Virus record (IMG/VR): IMGVR_UViG_3300032236_001850
Location: 178,392-242,391 of that record
Direction: 5' to 3' (one strand)
Length of the DNA: 64,000 nucleotides
Source of the DNA: a virus
Shown in pieces: positions 7,727 to 14,560 of the stretch. Positions within the stretch are counted from its first letter, which is position 1. Each line of letters begins with the position of its first letter. Below the pieces are notes generated by a model, which saw only the letters and a program-made list of their open reading frames with translations, did no database searches and was not told the origin of the DNA. Made by a program: the position numbers and the translations under genes.

Positions 7727-7921
7727 ATGGAAGAACAAGTTAAAGAAGCCAGAGAACACTTCAGAAATCACAAATCACATATACACATTTATCAGATAGA
7801 AGATGATGTCATAGCCGAACTCCTCGGGCGAGAGCATATTCAAAGATTATCTTTCGAGATGAAGATGGATTGCCTTTATGACCATTTGCTTTCCCAAGGT
7901 CTTTGTGATGTGACCGAATAA
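7727..7921 (+). CDS. Hypothetical protein (64 aa)
   Basis: A charged, helical small protein rich in His and Glu (EQVKEAREHFRNHKSHIHIYQIEDD). Single-gene unit with its own promoter. No family recognised. Confidence 0.55.
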   Translation: MEEQVKEAREHFRNHKSHIHIYQIEDDVIAELLGREHIQRLSFEMKMDCLYDHLLSQGLCDVTE

Positions 7922-8005
7922 TTCACATGTAAACACATATTCACCGCCGGCCGAGGTGGTCTAGCGGGATCCCTGACAGGATAAAAAAATTCCGATGGAT
8001 ACTTG

Positions 8006-8060
8006 AAATTTTAACGTTTTATATCGTGGTTTATCAATAGGAATGCCTTATATTTGCCAT
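8006..8060 (+). promoter_or_regulatory. Early promoter with upstream element
   Basis: AATTTTAACGTTTTATATCG, TTATATTTGC, then CATGTAATTAAAAC. Confidence 0.75.
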
Positions 8061-8079
8061 GTAATTAAAACCAATCAAT

Positions 8080-8322
8080 ATGAATCAAATCACACACGAA
8101 CAATTAAGAAATCGGCTTAGAGAAGGTTCAACCCGATTCTTTTTCAGAAAGACCAACGGTGAACTAAGACCTGCCTATGGCACAACAGATTTAACAAGAA
8201 TTCCAAACCATTCCCATCCAAAGGGAGGTGACGCCCCGGTGGGTACCACTTGCTACTTTGACCTCGATAAGAATGCTTGGCGCTCAGTTTCACACACCCA
8301 AGAAATTTGGTCCAATGAATAA
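8080..8322 (+). CDS. Hypothetical protein (80 aa), WYL/SH3-like size
   Basis: The pattern RFFFRKTNGELRPAYGTTDLTRIP...CYFDLDKNAWRSVSHT resembles small phage proteins described as DUF2693-like, with a beta-rich fold. I am only moderately sure of that match. It overlaps the following gene by eight bases. Confidence 0.55.
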   Translation: MNQITHEQLRNRLREGSTRFFFRKTNGELRPAYGTTDLTRIPNHSHPKGGDAPVGTTCYFDLDKNAWRSVSHTQEIWSNE

Positions 8323-8494
8323 ACATGAAATCATAAGCAAGACCAGAAGACTGCTAAACTCCGCGGGCTTCGATGATATGGAATACACAATCAGCTTGCA
8401 AGGTCCAACGGTGATAATGGGAGAGGGCATGGAGGAAAAATTAACACCAGAATTACGAAAAGAAATCCTGGAAACAGGAATGAAGTTTCTATAA
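8315..8494 (+). CDS. Hypothetical protein (59 aa)
   Basis: Begins on an ATGAATAA overlap with the preceding stop. A helix (KHEIISKTRRLLNSAGF) leads into two strands and a second helix. Probably a small alpha/beta protein. A terminator follows about 30 bases on. Confidence 0.55.
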   Translation: MNKHEIISKTRRLLNSAGFDDMEYTISLQGPTVIMGEGMEEKLTPELRKEILETGMKFL

Positions 8495-8528
8495 CCAGGA
8501 CTTCCTGCTTTGGTCAGGTTATAGCTAA

Positions 8529-8560
8529 AGGGTGACATTTGAGAGTCACCCTTTTTTTTG
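8529..8560 (+). terminator. Rho-independent terminator
   Basis: AGGGTGAC-ATTTGAGA-GTCACCCT hairpin with a run of eight T. Confidence 0.85.
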
Positions 8561-8587
8561 TGGCATGAATTAGGCCTGGATACTTGC

Positions 8588-8606
8588 CCACCGAGGTCGA
8601 CGGTGT
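8588..8606. repeat. CACCG...CGGTG palindrome
   Basis: CACCGAGGTCGACGGTGTG after a terminator, the same family as the one at 1878. Confidence 0.5.
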
Positions 8607-8690
8607 GACCGGATTCACATGCATTTTGATTCATGATGAAGCAAGCAATTGTTTTTCCGAATCGGATGATGCTTAACACCGAGGAAAAAA

Positions 8691-8745
8691 CTTTAACGTT
8701 TAATATCGTTGTGAATTAACTATTATGTCTTATATTTGCTTTGCA
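8691..8745 (+). promoter_or_regulatory. Early promoter with upstream element
   Basis: AACTTTAACGTTTAATATCG, GTTGTG, TTATATTTGC, then TTTGCAATTAAAA. Confidence 0.75.
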
Positions 8746-8762
8746 ATTAAAAAATCAAAATT

Positions 8763-9113
8763 ATGGGAACATTAAAAGCAGGAGACATGGTGATGGTAAC
8801 CACACAGAACGCAAACGGTGTGGGATTCATCTATAACACATATCCAGACAAACCAGAGGAAGGAGTCCTAAGAGCATCCATAGCCTGGAGCGACGGTGGA
8901 TGTAGCGACGGCCTTGTTATTTCGGAATTCAAAACCATAGAGAAAACCGGGGTGCTTACAGAAGAGAAAGGAAAAGAAATAATCAAGGAATTAGATGAAT
9001 TTGCATCGGGTCTGGATAAGTATTCATTAGGCTTGCCTGGTGGAGTTGACCACACAGGAGAAATGGTTCATATAATCCGAATGGGTCTAATCAACGAGAC
9101 CGTGGAAGCTTAG
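8763..9113 (+). CDS. SH3-like domain protein with helical extension (116 aa)
   Basis: The first 60 residues match the pattern of the product at 6029 (GD.V.VT, GVGFIY, AWSDGGCSDGL, FKTIEK). A helical C-terminal extension of about 50 residues is unique to this copy. Function unknown. The next gene begins three bases after the stop. Confidence 0.6.
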   Translation: MGTLKAGDMVMVTTQNANGVGFIYNTYPDKPEEGVLRASIAWSDGGCSDGLVISEFKTIEKTGVLTEEKGKEIIKELDEFASGLDKYSLGLPGGVDHTGEMVHIIRMGLINETVEA

Positions 9114-9115
9114 TT

Positions 9116-9388
9116 ATGAGTGTTTCGATCAACGGTGAAGGCGCGAAGCTCTGGGGATTAGTCAGAGTTGATAGGGATCGCTACAGAGACACTTCACTGG
9201 AAATGTGGCTGGCCAACGATGAGGAACATCTTAAAGAGCAGATAAAGGAGGAATATCTACAGGATTACAATGACGGTGATTGGTTTAGAAAGGAGGTCGA
9301 GAAGGATTTTGAAGCGGATTGGGAATACACCATATTACCATTTGAAATAGACCTGAGCGGACTAGTAAAACCGTGGACCAAACTTTAA
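9116..9388 (+). CDS. Acidic hypothetical protein (90 aa)
   Basis: Second gene of a two-gene unit. It is Glu/Asp/Trp-rich (WLANDEEHLKEQIKEEYLQDYNDGDWFRKEVEKDFEADWEY), and the last codons run into the next promoter's upstream element. No family recognised. Confidence 0.6.
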   Translation: MSVSINGEGAKLWGLVRVDRDRYRDTSLEMWLANDEEHLKEQIKEEYLQDYNDGDWFRKEVEKDFEADWEYTILPFEIDLSGLVKPWTKL

Positions 9389-9435
9389 CGGTTTTTATCG
9401 TTGTGATTACAAATAATTTCTTACTTTTACTCTGT
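9382..9435 (+). promoter_or_regulatory. Early promoter with upstream element
   Basis: AACTTTAACGGTTTTTATCG, GTTGTG, and a TTACTTTTAC -7 variant, then TGTAATTAAAAT. It overlaps the stop of the preceding gene. Confidence 0.65.
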
Positions 9436-9453
9436 AATTAAAATCAACCCATT

Positions 9454-9864
9454 ATGACAAAAGCAACATTAAGACAACAATTAGAAGCCTTCGATAGAGG
9501 CATTTACCTCGATTCCGACGGTAAGGAAAGTTGGTGCTACACTTTCTACGATTGGTTCTGTCAGGACTCATCACTGAAGAGAAAATCTGATAAATTATTC
9601 AAACAGGTTAAACGATTTGTAGCAGCAAACCCAAACATCAACCAGGATAAAACCTATGTGTTCTTCAAGAACAACTGTCCGATGAACGGACCTTTATACG
9701 ATTCATTCTCAATCTGTGATATTGAAGGTGGTGGAGTTCTATACTGGGTTACAGGTAAGAGCGGACACACTTACCAAGCCGAGGTGTACTCCAGTGCTAC
9801 TGGATTTGAAACTCCAGCAAGAACAGGTAAAAAATTCTCAGATTTAGTGAGGGATCCCCTATAA
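9454..9864 (+). CDS. Hypothetical protein (136 aa)
   Basis: A helical N-terminal half rich in aromatics (WCYTFYDWFCQDSS) and a beta-rich C-terminal half ending AEVYSSATGFETPARTGKKFSDLV. Single-gene early unit with a strong terminator. No family recognised. Confidence 0.6.
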   Translation: MTKATLRQQLEAFDRGIYLDSDGKESWCYTFYDWFCQDSSLKRKSDKLFKQVKRFVAANPNINQDKTYVFFKNNCPMNGPLYDSFSICDIEGGGVLYWVTGKSGHTYQAEVYSSATGFETPARTGKKFSDLVRDPL

Positions 9865-9903
9865 AATACATGCTCCATAATAATGGTGGTTTTAAAGGTG
9901 GGG

Positions 9904-9933
9904 GCCTCGTGAAAGCGAGGCTCTTTTTTTGTG
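9904..9933 (+). terminator. Rho-independent terminator
   Basis: GCCTCG-TGAAAG-CGAGGC hairpin followed by a T run. Confidence 0.85.
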
Positions 9934-10012
9934 ACCAATCGCTAAGCAATTATCCACTGCTAGACACCGTTGACAACGGTGTGATGTAGATGATTCGATC
10001 GGGACCTCAAAA

Positions 10013-10044
10013 GATAGTATGTTACTAAGATACTCTCACGCGAG
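10013..10044 (+). repeat. Palindromic repeat copy 4
   Basis: AGTATGTTACTAAGATACT (one half degenerate) followed by CTCACGCGAG, immediately upstream of a promoter. Confidence 0.65.
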
Positions 10045-10045
10045 A

Positions 10046-10100
10046 AACTTTAACGGAATTTATCGTGGTTATATCAAATTGATTACTTACATTTACCATG
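10046..10100 (+). promoter_or_regulatory. Early promoter with upstream element
   Basis: AACTTTAACGGAATTTATCG, and a TTACATTTACC -7 variant, then ATGTAATTTAAAC. Confidence 0.65.
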
Positions 10101-10118
10101 TAATTTAAACCAACCATT

Positions 10119-10376
10119 ATGAAAAAAGCAGCATTAATCTTTATCCGTTGGGGCATCTTCTACCCGATAACAATACCATTAATGTTTATATACGGTGTAC
10201 CCACAGCGGCGGTGTTCTTCCTGTGGGAATGGATAGAAGATAAAAAGAAAACCAGTAACAAATTTGATAGCCGAGGTGCTAAGGCATTGAGAAAGTATGG
10301 TAGAATAACATCTATACCTTACTTCTTCTTGGCCCGGGTGGATGATAAGCTAAATCCAAATGGAAAGAGATTCTAA
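10119..10376 (+). CDS. Membrane protein (85 aa)
   Basis: Residues about 4-40 form one long hydrophobic stretch or two short ones (ALIFIRWGIFYPITIPLMFIYGVPTAAVFFLWEW), followed by a basic cytoplasmic-like tail. It overlaps the next gene by 17 bases. Likely an inner-membrane protein. Function unknown. Confidence 0.55.
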   Translation: MKKAALIFIRWGIFYPITIPLMFIYGVPTAAVFFLWEWIEDKKKTSNKFDSRGAKALRKYGRITSIPYFFLARVDDKLNPNGKRF

Positions 10377-10656
10377 TAAATTAATAAAGGCTAGGGAAGC
10401 AGCGTTAAACTCCGTCGTCGGCGGTGTGATAGCGTGTCCATCCTGCGGAACACGCCACGCAAAATCCAGTTATCAATCAGTATTCTGTAAGTCAAAAGGC
10501 GGTACAAAATGTAAAGATAATTACTGGAACAATGTCGACGGTGAGAAGCGGGACAACAAGACAAGAATTTCTCCAGCTAGAGAGAAATGGAATAAGCGAG
10601 TAAAGACAGAGAATAGTCTTAGAAAGGTTAAAAAAATGTTGGGTGTACTTAAATAA
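10360..10656 (+). CDS. Zinc-finger-like basic protein (98 aa)
   Basis: A CPSCGTRHAKSSYQSVFCKSKGGTKCKDNYWN stretch has four spaced cysteines (CxxC and a CxxxxxxxxC pair), as in small zinc fingers. The rest is strongly basic (DNKTRISPAREKWNKRVK). Nucleic-acid binding is likely but inferred. The stop borders the next promoter element. Confidence 0.6.
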   Translation: MERDSNKLIKAREAALNSVVGGVIACPSCGTRHAKSSYQSVFCKSKGGTKCKDNYWNNVDGEKRDNKTRISPAREKWNKRVKTENSLRKVKKMLGVLK

Positions 10657-10712
10657 AACTTTAACGTTTTTTATCGTTGATATCTCGAAAGGATCCCTTA
10701 TATTTGCTTAGT
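10657..10712 (+). promoter_or_regulatory. Early promoter with upstream element
   Basis: AACTTTAACGTTTTTTATCG, TTGATATC, TTATATTTGC, then TTAGTAATTAAAAC. Confidence 0.8.
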
Positions 10713-10730
10713 AATTAAAACAAAAATAAA

Positions 10731-10967
10731 ATGGCTTCAGATTCTAAAAAAAATTCACATGATTCATTAAGAAACCCCAAGATTGGTGATAAAGTAGCTG
10801 TGCAGACTCATTCCGACGGAAAAAAAATATGTGTTGTTGATAGTATTAATAATGAAAAAATTCATTTTAAAAATAGAAATTTTGGATTGGAGGTTAATCT
10901 TAATATGATTTTTAATTTGGAAAAACCATATAGAGGTGCAAACTTTTTTTACCAATCCATTAATTAA
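10731..10967 (+). CDS. Hypothetical protein (78 aa), AT-rich gene
   Basis: A likely small beta-barrel (KIGDKVAVQTHSDGKKICVVDSI...EKIHFKN). The gene is visibly more AT-rich than its neighbours and lacks their ACGGTG motif. That may mean a later acquisition. Function unknown. Confidence 0.55.
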   Translation: MASDSKKNSHDSLRNPKIGDKVAVQTHSDGKKICVVDSINNEKIHFKNRNFGLEVNLNMIFNLEKPYRGANFFYQSIN

Positions 10968-11022
10968 AACCTTAACGGATTTTATCGTTATAACCACGAA
11001 AGGGTTTCTTATATTTGCTTAG
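10968..11022 (+). promoter_or_regulatory. Early promoter with upstream element
   Basis: AACCTTAACGGATTTTATCG, TTATATTTGC, then TTAGTAATTAAAA. Confidence 0.75.
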
Positions 11023-11039
11023 TAATTAAAAATGAACAA

Positions 11040-11288
11040 ATGAACGAGATTAGAGACATTAACGATAGAGTACTTAAAAATCTGGATGTTATCGACCTTC
11101 ACCAAACAGTCAACGGTGAAAACCTATTCATTGTGGCAGATTTGGAAGCCAAGGACATTCGATACTTTCATAATCCCTCATTGAAATACGAATACTCCGT
11201 TGATGACCTATTCAGACCAGACAGGTACACAGGTGAGGTAGAATTTGAAATAATGGATAAGGAATGGGTAAATTGGGTAGAACTTTAA
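11040..11288 (+). CDS. Hypothetical protein (82 aa)
   Basis: Starts soon after the leader. The pattern VIDLHQTVNGENLFIVADLEAKDIRYFHNPSLKYEYS suggests a small beta-rich domain like those regulating or binding host proteins in other phages. No family recognised. The next promoter begins within its stop. Confidence 0.55.
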   Translation: MNEIRDINDRVLKNLDVIDLHQTVNGENLFIVADLEAKDIRYFHNPSLKYEYSVDDLFRPDRYTGEVEFEIMDKEWVNWVEL

Positions 11289-11335
11289 CGTTTTATATCG
11301 TTGTTATCTCGAAAGGATCCCTTATATTTGCCCTG
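11281..11335 (+). promoter_or_regulatory. Early promoter with upstream element
   Basis: AACTTTAACGTTTTATATCG, TTGTTATC, TTATATTTGC, then CTGTAATTAAAAC. Confidence 0.8.
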
Positions 11336-11349
11336 TAATTAAAACAAAA

Positions 11350-11550
11350 ATGACAAACACTATCATCTTCTTCCTTGCATTATGCTTCACCTTTTACTTC
11401 TTAGGTAAGCTAGCCACTTGGATGGTCTATAAAATAGCACCACAAAATTGTAAAAGAGAATTTGGAGGTAAAGATATTTTTATTACGAACACAGTGATGC
11501 TCATGGGTATTATCCTTTGGACAATTTTATTTCACAATCTAACTCATTAA
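11350..11550 (+). CDS. Small two-pass membrane protein (66 aa)
   Basis: Hydrophobic segments at about residues 3-26 and 43-62, separated by a short basic loop (KIAPQNCKREFGGKD). It is followed two bases later by a lipoprotein gene, so the two may act together in the envelope. Confidence 0.55.
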   Translation: MTNTIIFFLALCFTFYFLGKLATWMVYKIAPQNCKREFGGKDIFITNTVMLMGIILWTILFHNLTH

Positions 11551-11552
11551 AA

Positions 11553-11828
11553 ATGAAAAAATTCTCATATAAAATATTAATACTGGCGCTTATCCTAAGC
11601 CTAACCAGCTGCGCAGATGCAGAAACCGTGGACACTTGCTTGAAGGGACACACGTATGGATTTTGGGGTGGTCTCTGGCATGGACTTATAACACCATTCA
11701 GTTTTATAGGCTCATTAATCTGGGACGACATAACAGTCTATGCGGTTAACAACAACGGTGGATGGTACGATTTCGGCTTCTTGCTCGGCGTCGGCGGCTT
11801 GGGATTCGGTGGTGGTAGGAAAAGTTAA
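11553..11828 (+). CDS. Predicted lipoprotein (91 aa)
   Basis: The N-terminus MKKFSYKILILALILSLTSC is a signal peptide ending in a lipobox (LTSC). The mature part has GHTYGFWGGLWHGLITPFSFIGSLIWDD, a glycine/aromatic membrane-active segment like that of small proteins in flavobacterial genomes. It ends in a glycine-rich tail. An envelope role such as superinfection exclusion is possible but not shown. Confidence 0.7.
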   Translation: MKKFSYKILILALILSLTSCADAETVDTCLKGHTYGFWGGLWHGLITPFSFIGSLIWDDITVYAVNNNGGWYDFGFLLGVGGLGFGGGRKS

Positions 11829-11872
11829 GGTTTCCATAATGCCTTAGAATTGGTTGGTTAATATGCTCGAAA

Positions 11873-11899
11873 AGGAAGACTTTGGTCTTCCTTTTTTTT
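11873..11899 (+). terminator. Rho-independent terminator
   Basis: GGAAGAC-TTT-GGTCTTCC hairpin followed by eight T. Confidence 0.85.
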
Positions 11900-11953
11900 G
11901 TGACCTTTTGACATGAAATCAGGGCGGCTCCCAATCCCACCGAGGACGACGGT
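11894..11953 (+). repeat. 60-bp direct repeat, copy A
   Basis: A sequence containing CTTTTGACATGAAATCAG and CCAATCCCACCGAGGACG is repeated almost exactly at 13475-13534. Both copies follow a terminator and contain a CACCG...CGGTG palindrome. Confidence 0.75.
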
Positions 11954-11987
11954 ATGATTGGATTATCCGATCGGGACCTCAAAAAAT

Positions 11988-12033
11988 TGGAAAATAATTT
12001 TTTTTATTTGAAAGTTTTTCTTATATTTGTGGA
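11988..12033 (+). promoter_or_regulatory. Early promoter
   Basis: T-rich tract, TTTG, TTATATTTG, then GGAGTAATTAAAAT. No upstream element. Confidence 0.7.
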
Positions 12034-12052
12034 GTAATTAAAATCAACACAC

Positions 12053-12166
12053 ATGTCAAAAACACACACAAGAGCTTCTCATAAGAGAACAATCTCAACA
12101 AGAACAGGTAACACCAATAGTAGAAAGACCATAACCGTTAGCAGTACCACGGTGAAAAGAAAGTAA
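12053..12166 (+). CDS. Very small basic protein (37 aa)
   Basis: A 37-residue ORF made almost only of Thr, Ser, Arg and Lys (HTRASHKRTISTRTGNTNSRK). It has a promoter and a proper leader, and is followed two bases later by another ORF. Composition suggests nucleic-acid contact. Unrecognised. Confidence 0.45.
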   Translation: MSKTHTRASHKRTISTRTGNTNSRKTITVSSTTVKRK

Positions 12167-12168
12167 CC

Positions 12169-12330
12169 ATGAGAAAGATTGGAAATTGGATACTTAAGGA
12201 ATTATTATTGGAAATCAATCTAAACCCATCCCGAGGTGTTTACCACGTGAGAATGGGTTGGATTTGGATCATTTACTTCGGTGTTAAACTACTCGCAGGA
12301 TTTCTTCATCTATTAAAAGACCTATTATGA
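12169..12330 (+). CDS. Small membrane-associated protein (53 aa)
   Basis: A basic amphipathic N-terminus is followed by a hydrophobic segment (GWIWIIYFGVKLLAGFLHLL). Its stop overlaps the next start (ATGA). Function unknown. Confidence 0.5.
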   Translation: MRKIGNWILKELLLEINLNPSRGVYHVRMGWIWIIYFGVKLLAGFLHLLKDLL

Positions 12331-12620
12331 AACTTTGGATGCTATTAATGGTTGGCTATGGTGTCTACCTTGCCTTCTTCAAGAAAGAGCCGGAGGTGCT
12401 AGAGGATCCGACCGAGCCCTCAAAAGATACTATGTTAGTAACATACTCTCCACGCGAGGGCCACGGTGAGAGACACGAGACGAGACATGAGCTAACCGAA
12501 GGAGCCAAGAGACTCATGGAATCTAATCTTAGTGATAAACAAAAGAATGATTATAAAGAAATATTTGGTAAAGATTTCTTAGACAAAAACGCTGAGGACA
12601 CACCATTCACCGATGTTTAA
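12327..12620 (+). CDS. Membrane-anchored hypothetical protein (97 aa)
   Basis: One N-terminal transmembrane segment (LWMLLMVGYGVYLAFF), then a charged soluble part. A full copy of the palindromic repeat lies inside the reading frame and encodes about residues 34-44. Either the protein tolerates the insertion or the site evolved within the gene. Confidence 0.55.
   Translation: MKLWMLLMVGYGVYLAFFKKEPEVLEDPTEPSKDTMLVTYSPREGHGERHETRHELTEGAKRLMESNLSDKQKNDYKEIFGKDFLDKNAEDTPFTDV
12426..12458 (+). repeat. Palindromic repeat copy 5 (inside a gene)
   Basis: AGTATGTTA-G-TAACATACT type palindrome with CTCCACGCGAG, the only copy inside a coding frame. Confidence 0.7.
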
Positions 12621-12644
12621 CCCAACCCGAGGTATAAAGCATCA

Positions 12645-12670
12645 GACCGATTCGAAAGAGTCGGTTTTTT
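12645..12670 (+). terminator. Rho-independent terminator
   Basis: ACCGA-TTCGAAAGAG-TCGGT hairpin followed by T residues. Confidence 0.75.
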
Positions 12671-12803
12671 TGTGGGCTTTACCTTTTGATATGAATTAGG
12701 CCTGTCCTCTTTCTCACCGTCGACAACGGTGTATCTGAAGTTTATTTTAAGAGAATCTCCAATTGGAATCCTATGGAATCTCCAATGGGAAACACCGCGG
12801 AAA

Positions 12804-12858
12804 AACTTTAACGAAAAAATTCGTTGGGTATTAGTAAGTATTCATTATATTTGCTTAG
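12804..12858 (+). promoter_or_regulatory. Early promoter with upstream element
   Basis: AACTTTAACGAAAAAATTCG, TTATATTTGC, then TTAGTAATTAAAAC. Confidence 0.75.
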
Positions 12859-12877
12859 TAATTAAAACAAACCAATC

Positions 12878-13051
12878 ATGACAGAATCACAGGAAAAACA
12901 ATTGGAATTAGAAATACTGATGTCATTAGAGAATGCAGCCTGTATAGGAAGAAGCCAACAAGACTACGGTGAATATTGTAAGAGACTAACTGCTGGTCTA
13001 ATGACTAAAATAAGAACATTTAACAAAAGTGAAACCACTAAAGAAAAATAA
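12878..13051 (+). CDS. Small helical protein (57 aa)
   Basis: TESQEKQLELEILMSLENAACIGRSQ at the N-terminus and a basic C-terminus. It has a good promoter and leader, and its stop overlaps the next start (TAATG). Function unknown. Confidence 0.55.
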   Translation: MTESQEKQLELEILMSLENAACIGRSQQDYGEYCKRLTAGLMTKIRTFNKSETTKEK

Positions 13052-13242
13052 TGGCACGGATAATCAATAAAGTACACATCTCCACAATCCAACCAGGAGA
13101 TGTTATATTTCACAACGGTGCTGACCGTACTCTCTCACAGAAAGATATTAAACATTGTCCTTTCATGGGCACAACGGTGTTTGGCGATTCTTACCATTTG
13201 GGGTACAAACAAGTTAATAAAGTAACATTTAAAACTAATTAA
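13051..13242 (+). CDS. Hypothetical protein (63 aa)
   Basis: A small, probably beta-barrel protein (IQPGDVIFHNGADRTLSQKDI...GTTVFGDSYHLGYKQVNKV), in the size range of phage SH3-like proteins. Middle gene of a three-gene coupled unit. Confidence 0.55.
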   Translation: MARIINKVHISTIQPGDVIFHNGADRTLSQKDIKHCPFMGTTVFGDSYHLGYKQVNKVTFKTN

Positions 13243-13243
13243 G

Positions 13244-13429
13244 ATGGCAGAGTATAAAGTAACATTAACAATAGAACTCACGGTGCAAAGCTATTTAACA
13301 GAGGATGAAATAGGCGATAACGTTGCAGAACAAATCAGCGTTAATTTCTTGGGCCAAGATATAACCGACGTTGAAATAGAGAGCGACCGTCTTGTTACTG
13401 TTGAGGTTTGGCAGGAAGGAAATGTATAA
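13244..13429 (+). CDS. Hypothetical protein (61 aa)
   Basis: Begins one base after the preceding stop. It has an amphipathic strand-rich pattern (YKVTLTIELTVQSYLTEDEI...). Last gene of its unit, before a terminator. No family recognised. Confidence 0.55.
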   Translation: MAEYKVTLTIELTVQSYLTEDEIGDNVAEQISVNFLGQDITDVEIESDRLVTVEVWQEGNV

Positions 13430-13459
13430 CGCACAACTAAACCGGCAACGGTGTAACCA

Positions 13460-13480
13460 AGAGGCTCAGCCTCTTTTTTT
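13460..13480 (+). terminator. Rho-independent terminator
   Basis: AGAGGC-TCA-GCCTCT hairpin with a T run. Confidence 0.8.
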
Positions 13481-13534
13481 GTGGCCTTTTGACATGAAAT
13501 CAGGGCGGCTCCCAATCCCACCGAGGACGGCGGT
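13475..13534 (+). repeat. 60-bp direct repeat, copy B
   Basis: Near-identical to 11894-11953, differing at only two or three positions over the shared stretch. Confidence 0.75.
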
Positions 13535-13558
13535 GGGAACAAGGGCAGGTCCTTAAAC

Positions 13559-13590
13559 ATAGTATGTTACTAAGATACTCCGCACGCGAG
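13559..13590 (+). repeat. Palindromic repeat copy 6
   Basis: AGTATGTTACTAAGATACT followed by CCGCACGCGAG. Confidence 0.65.
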
Positions 13591-13705
13591 GGAGAAATCA
13601 CCGAAGCCTTAGGTTACAGCTGAGCACAAGTGCTCCACACCGATGCCCGCGGAGGGTGCACGTCTTGCCCTTTTATTTTTTATGAGGTTTCCCACTGGGA
13701 CCACA

Positions 13706-13788
13706 AGAAAGGGCCTGGTAGATTACCTACCAGACCCTAACCAAACAAAACCAATTATTAAACCTATGGGATAACCAGTCCCTTATTA
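13706..13788 (-). ncRNA. Small RNA on the minus strand
   Basis: A full early-type promoter on the - strand points into a stretch with no ORF. The predicted transcript of about 80 nt has a first hairpin (GGGA-CTGGTTA-TCCC). It ends in a strong hairpin (GGGTCTGGTAGG-TAAT-CTACCAGGCCC) followed by TTTCTT. That is the layout of a small regulatory RNA. It faces the early genes, so antisense or trans-acting control is possible. Confidence 0.6.
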
Positions 13789-13850
13789 TGATGGAGCAAA
13801 TATAAGAAATCCTTTTTGAATCCAAACGATACCAAACCGTTAAAGTTTCA
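13789..13850 (-). promoter_or_regulatory. Early promoter on minus strand
   Basis: Read on the - strand: AACTTTAACGGTTTGGTATCG, then TTATATTTGC. This is the complete early consensus with nothing coding downstream. Confidence 0.75.
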
Positions 13851-13930
13851 ACAACGGTGTGTTTCCAGAGGCTCCAAGAAAAATCCCCAGATGGAATTCA
13901 GATGGACCCGATGCTTTCCACCGTGAGAAA

Positions 13931-13985
13931 AACTTTAACGGATTTTATCGTTATTAATTAGTTTTTATACATTATATTTGCTTAG
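13931..13985 (+). promoter_or_regulatory. Early promoter with upstream element
   Basis: AACTTTAACGGATTTTATCG, TTATATTTGC, then TTAGTAATTAAAAC. Confidence 0.8.
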
Positions 13986-14006
13986 TAATTAAAACCAATT
14001 CACATT

Positions 14007-14480
14007 ATGAAAAAAATCACAATCTTATTAGCTTTGACCATCGGTGTATCAGCATGGTCTCAATGTCACAAATCTGAAATCCCTTCTTCAGTTACTGCAA
14101 CCTTCAGCGGTGGATTCGCCAAGACCATGTGTGGGGAATTATCTTTTCGTCTCAGAACTTTCTATGTCGGCGCCGGTGTGGGAGTGATGGTCGATAATGA
14201 AATTAGAAATGAAGGTGGTATCATTTATACTAGAAACGATCATGCTTACTTCGTAAACCTCGGGTTTCAAAAGGACAACATCCACTACGGTGTGAGAATC
14301 GGGAATCAAACCCAAGTTCATGTTACTGGAACAGTCGGCGGTGTGAGACAGGAGCTACCTAATGAAAACAAACTCTTGGTAGGAGCGCTCATCGGCTACA
14401 GTGTTACACCGCGAATCAGATTTAATCTCGGCTACGATACATTTAATAAAGTCAACCTAGGTGCTGCTTTCGGGCTCTAG
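14007..14480 (+). CDS. Secreted beta-barrel-like outer-membrane protein (157 aa)
   Basis: A signal peptide (MKKITILLALTIGVSAWSQ) is followed by about eight alternating amphipathic strands with glycine and aromatic girdles (FYVGAGVGVMVDN, YFVNLGFQKDN, IHYGVRIGNQT, LLVGALIGYSV, IRFNLGYDTF, VNLGAAFGL). The chain ends in a hydrophobic residue, as outer-membrane barrels do. An early phage gene for an outer-membrane protein could block receptors against other phages, but that is inferred from context. Confidence 0.65.
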   Translation: MKKITILLALTIGVSAWSQCHKSEIPSSVTATFSGGFAKTMCGELSFRLRTFYVGAGVGVMVDNEIRNEGGIIYTRNDHAYFVNLGFQKDNIHYGVRIGNQTQVHVTGTVGGVRQELPNENKLLVGALIGYSVTPRIRFNLGYDTFNKVNLGAAFGL

Positions 14481-14495
14481 TTAAAACACCCAAAC

Positions 14496-14527
14496 ATAGT
14501 ATGTTACTAAGATACTATGCACGCGAG
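14496..14527 (+). repeat. Palindromic repeat copy 7
   Basis: AGTATGTTACTAAGATACT followed by ATGCACGCGAG, lying between a stop codon and a terminator. Confidence 0.65.
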
Positions 14528-14560
14528 GGCTCACGGTGAGGAACGTGAGCCTTTTTTTGT
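14528..14560 (+). terminator. Rho-independent terminator
   Basis: GGCTCACG-GTGAGGAA-CGTGAGCC hairpin followed by a T run. Confidence 0.85.

Noticed and set aside
13291-13560. Minus-strand reading frames in the early region, for example opposite the genes at 13244 and 2629
   Set aside because: They are shadows of genes with good promoters and leaders on the other strand, and the frames have no leader of their own.
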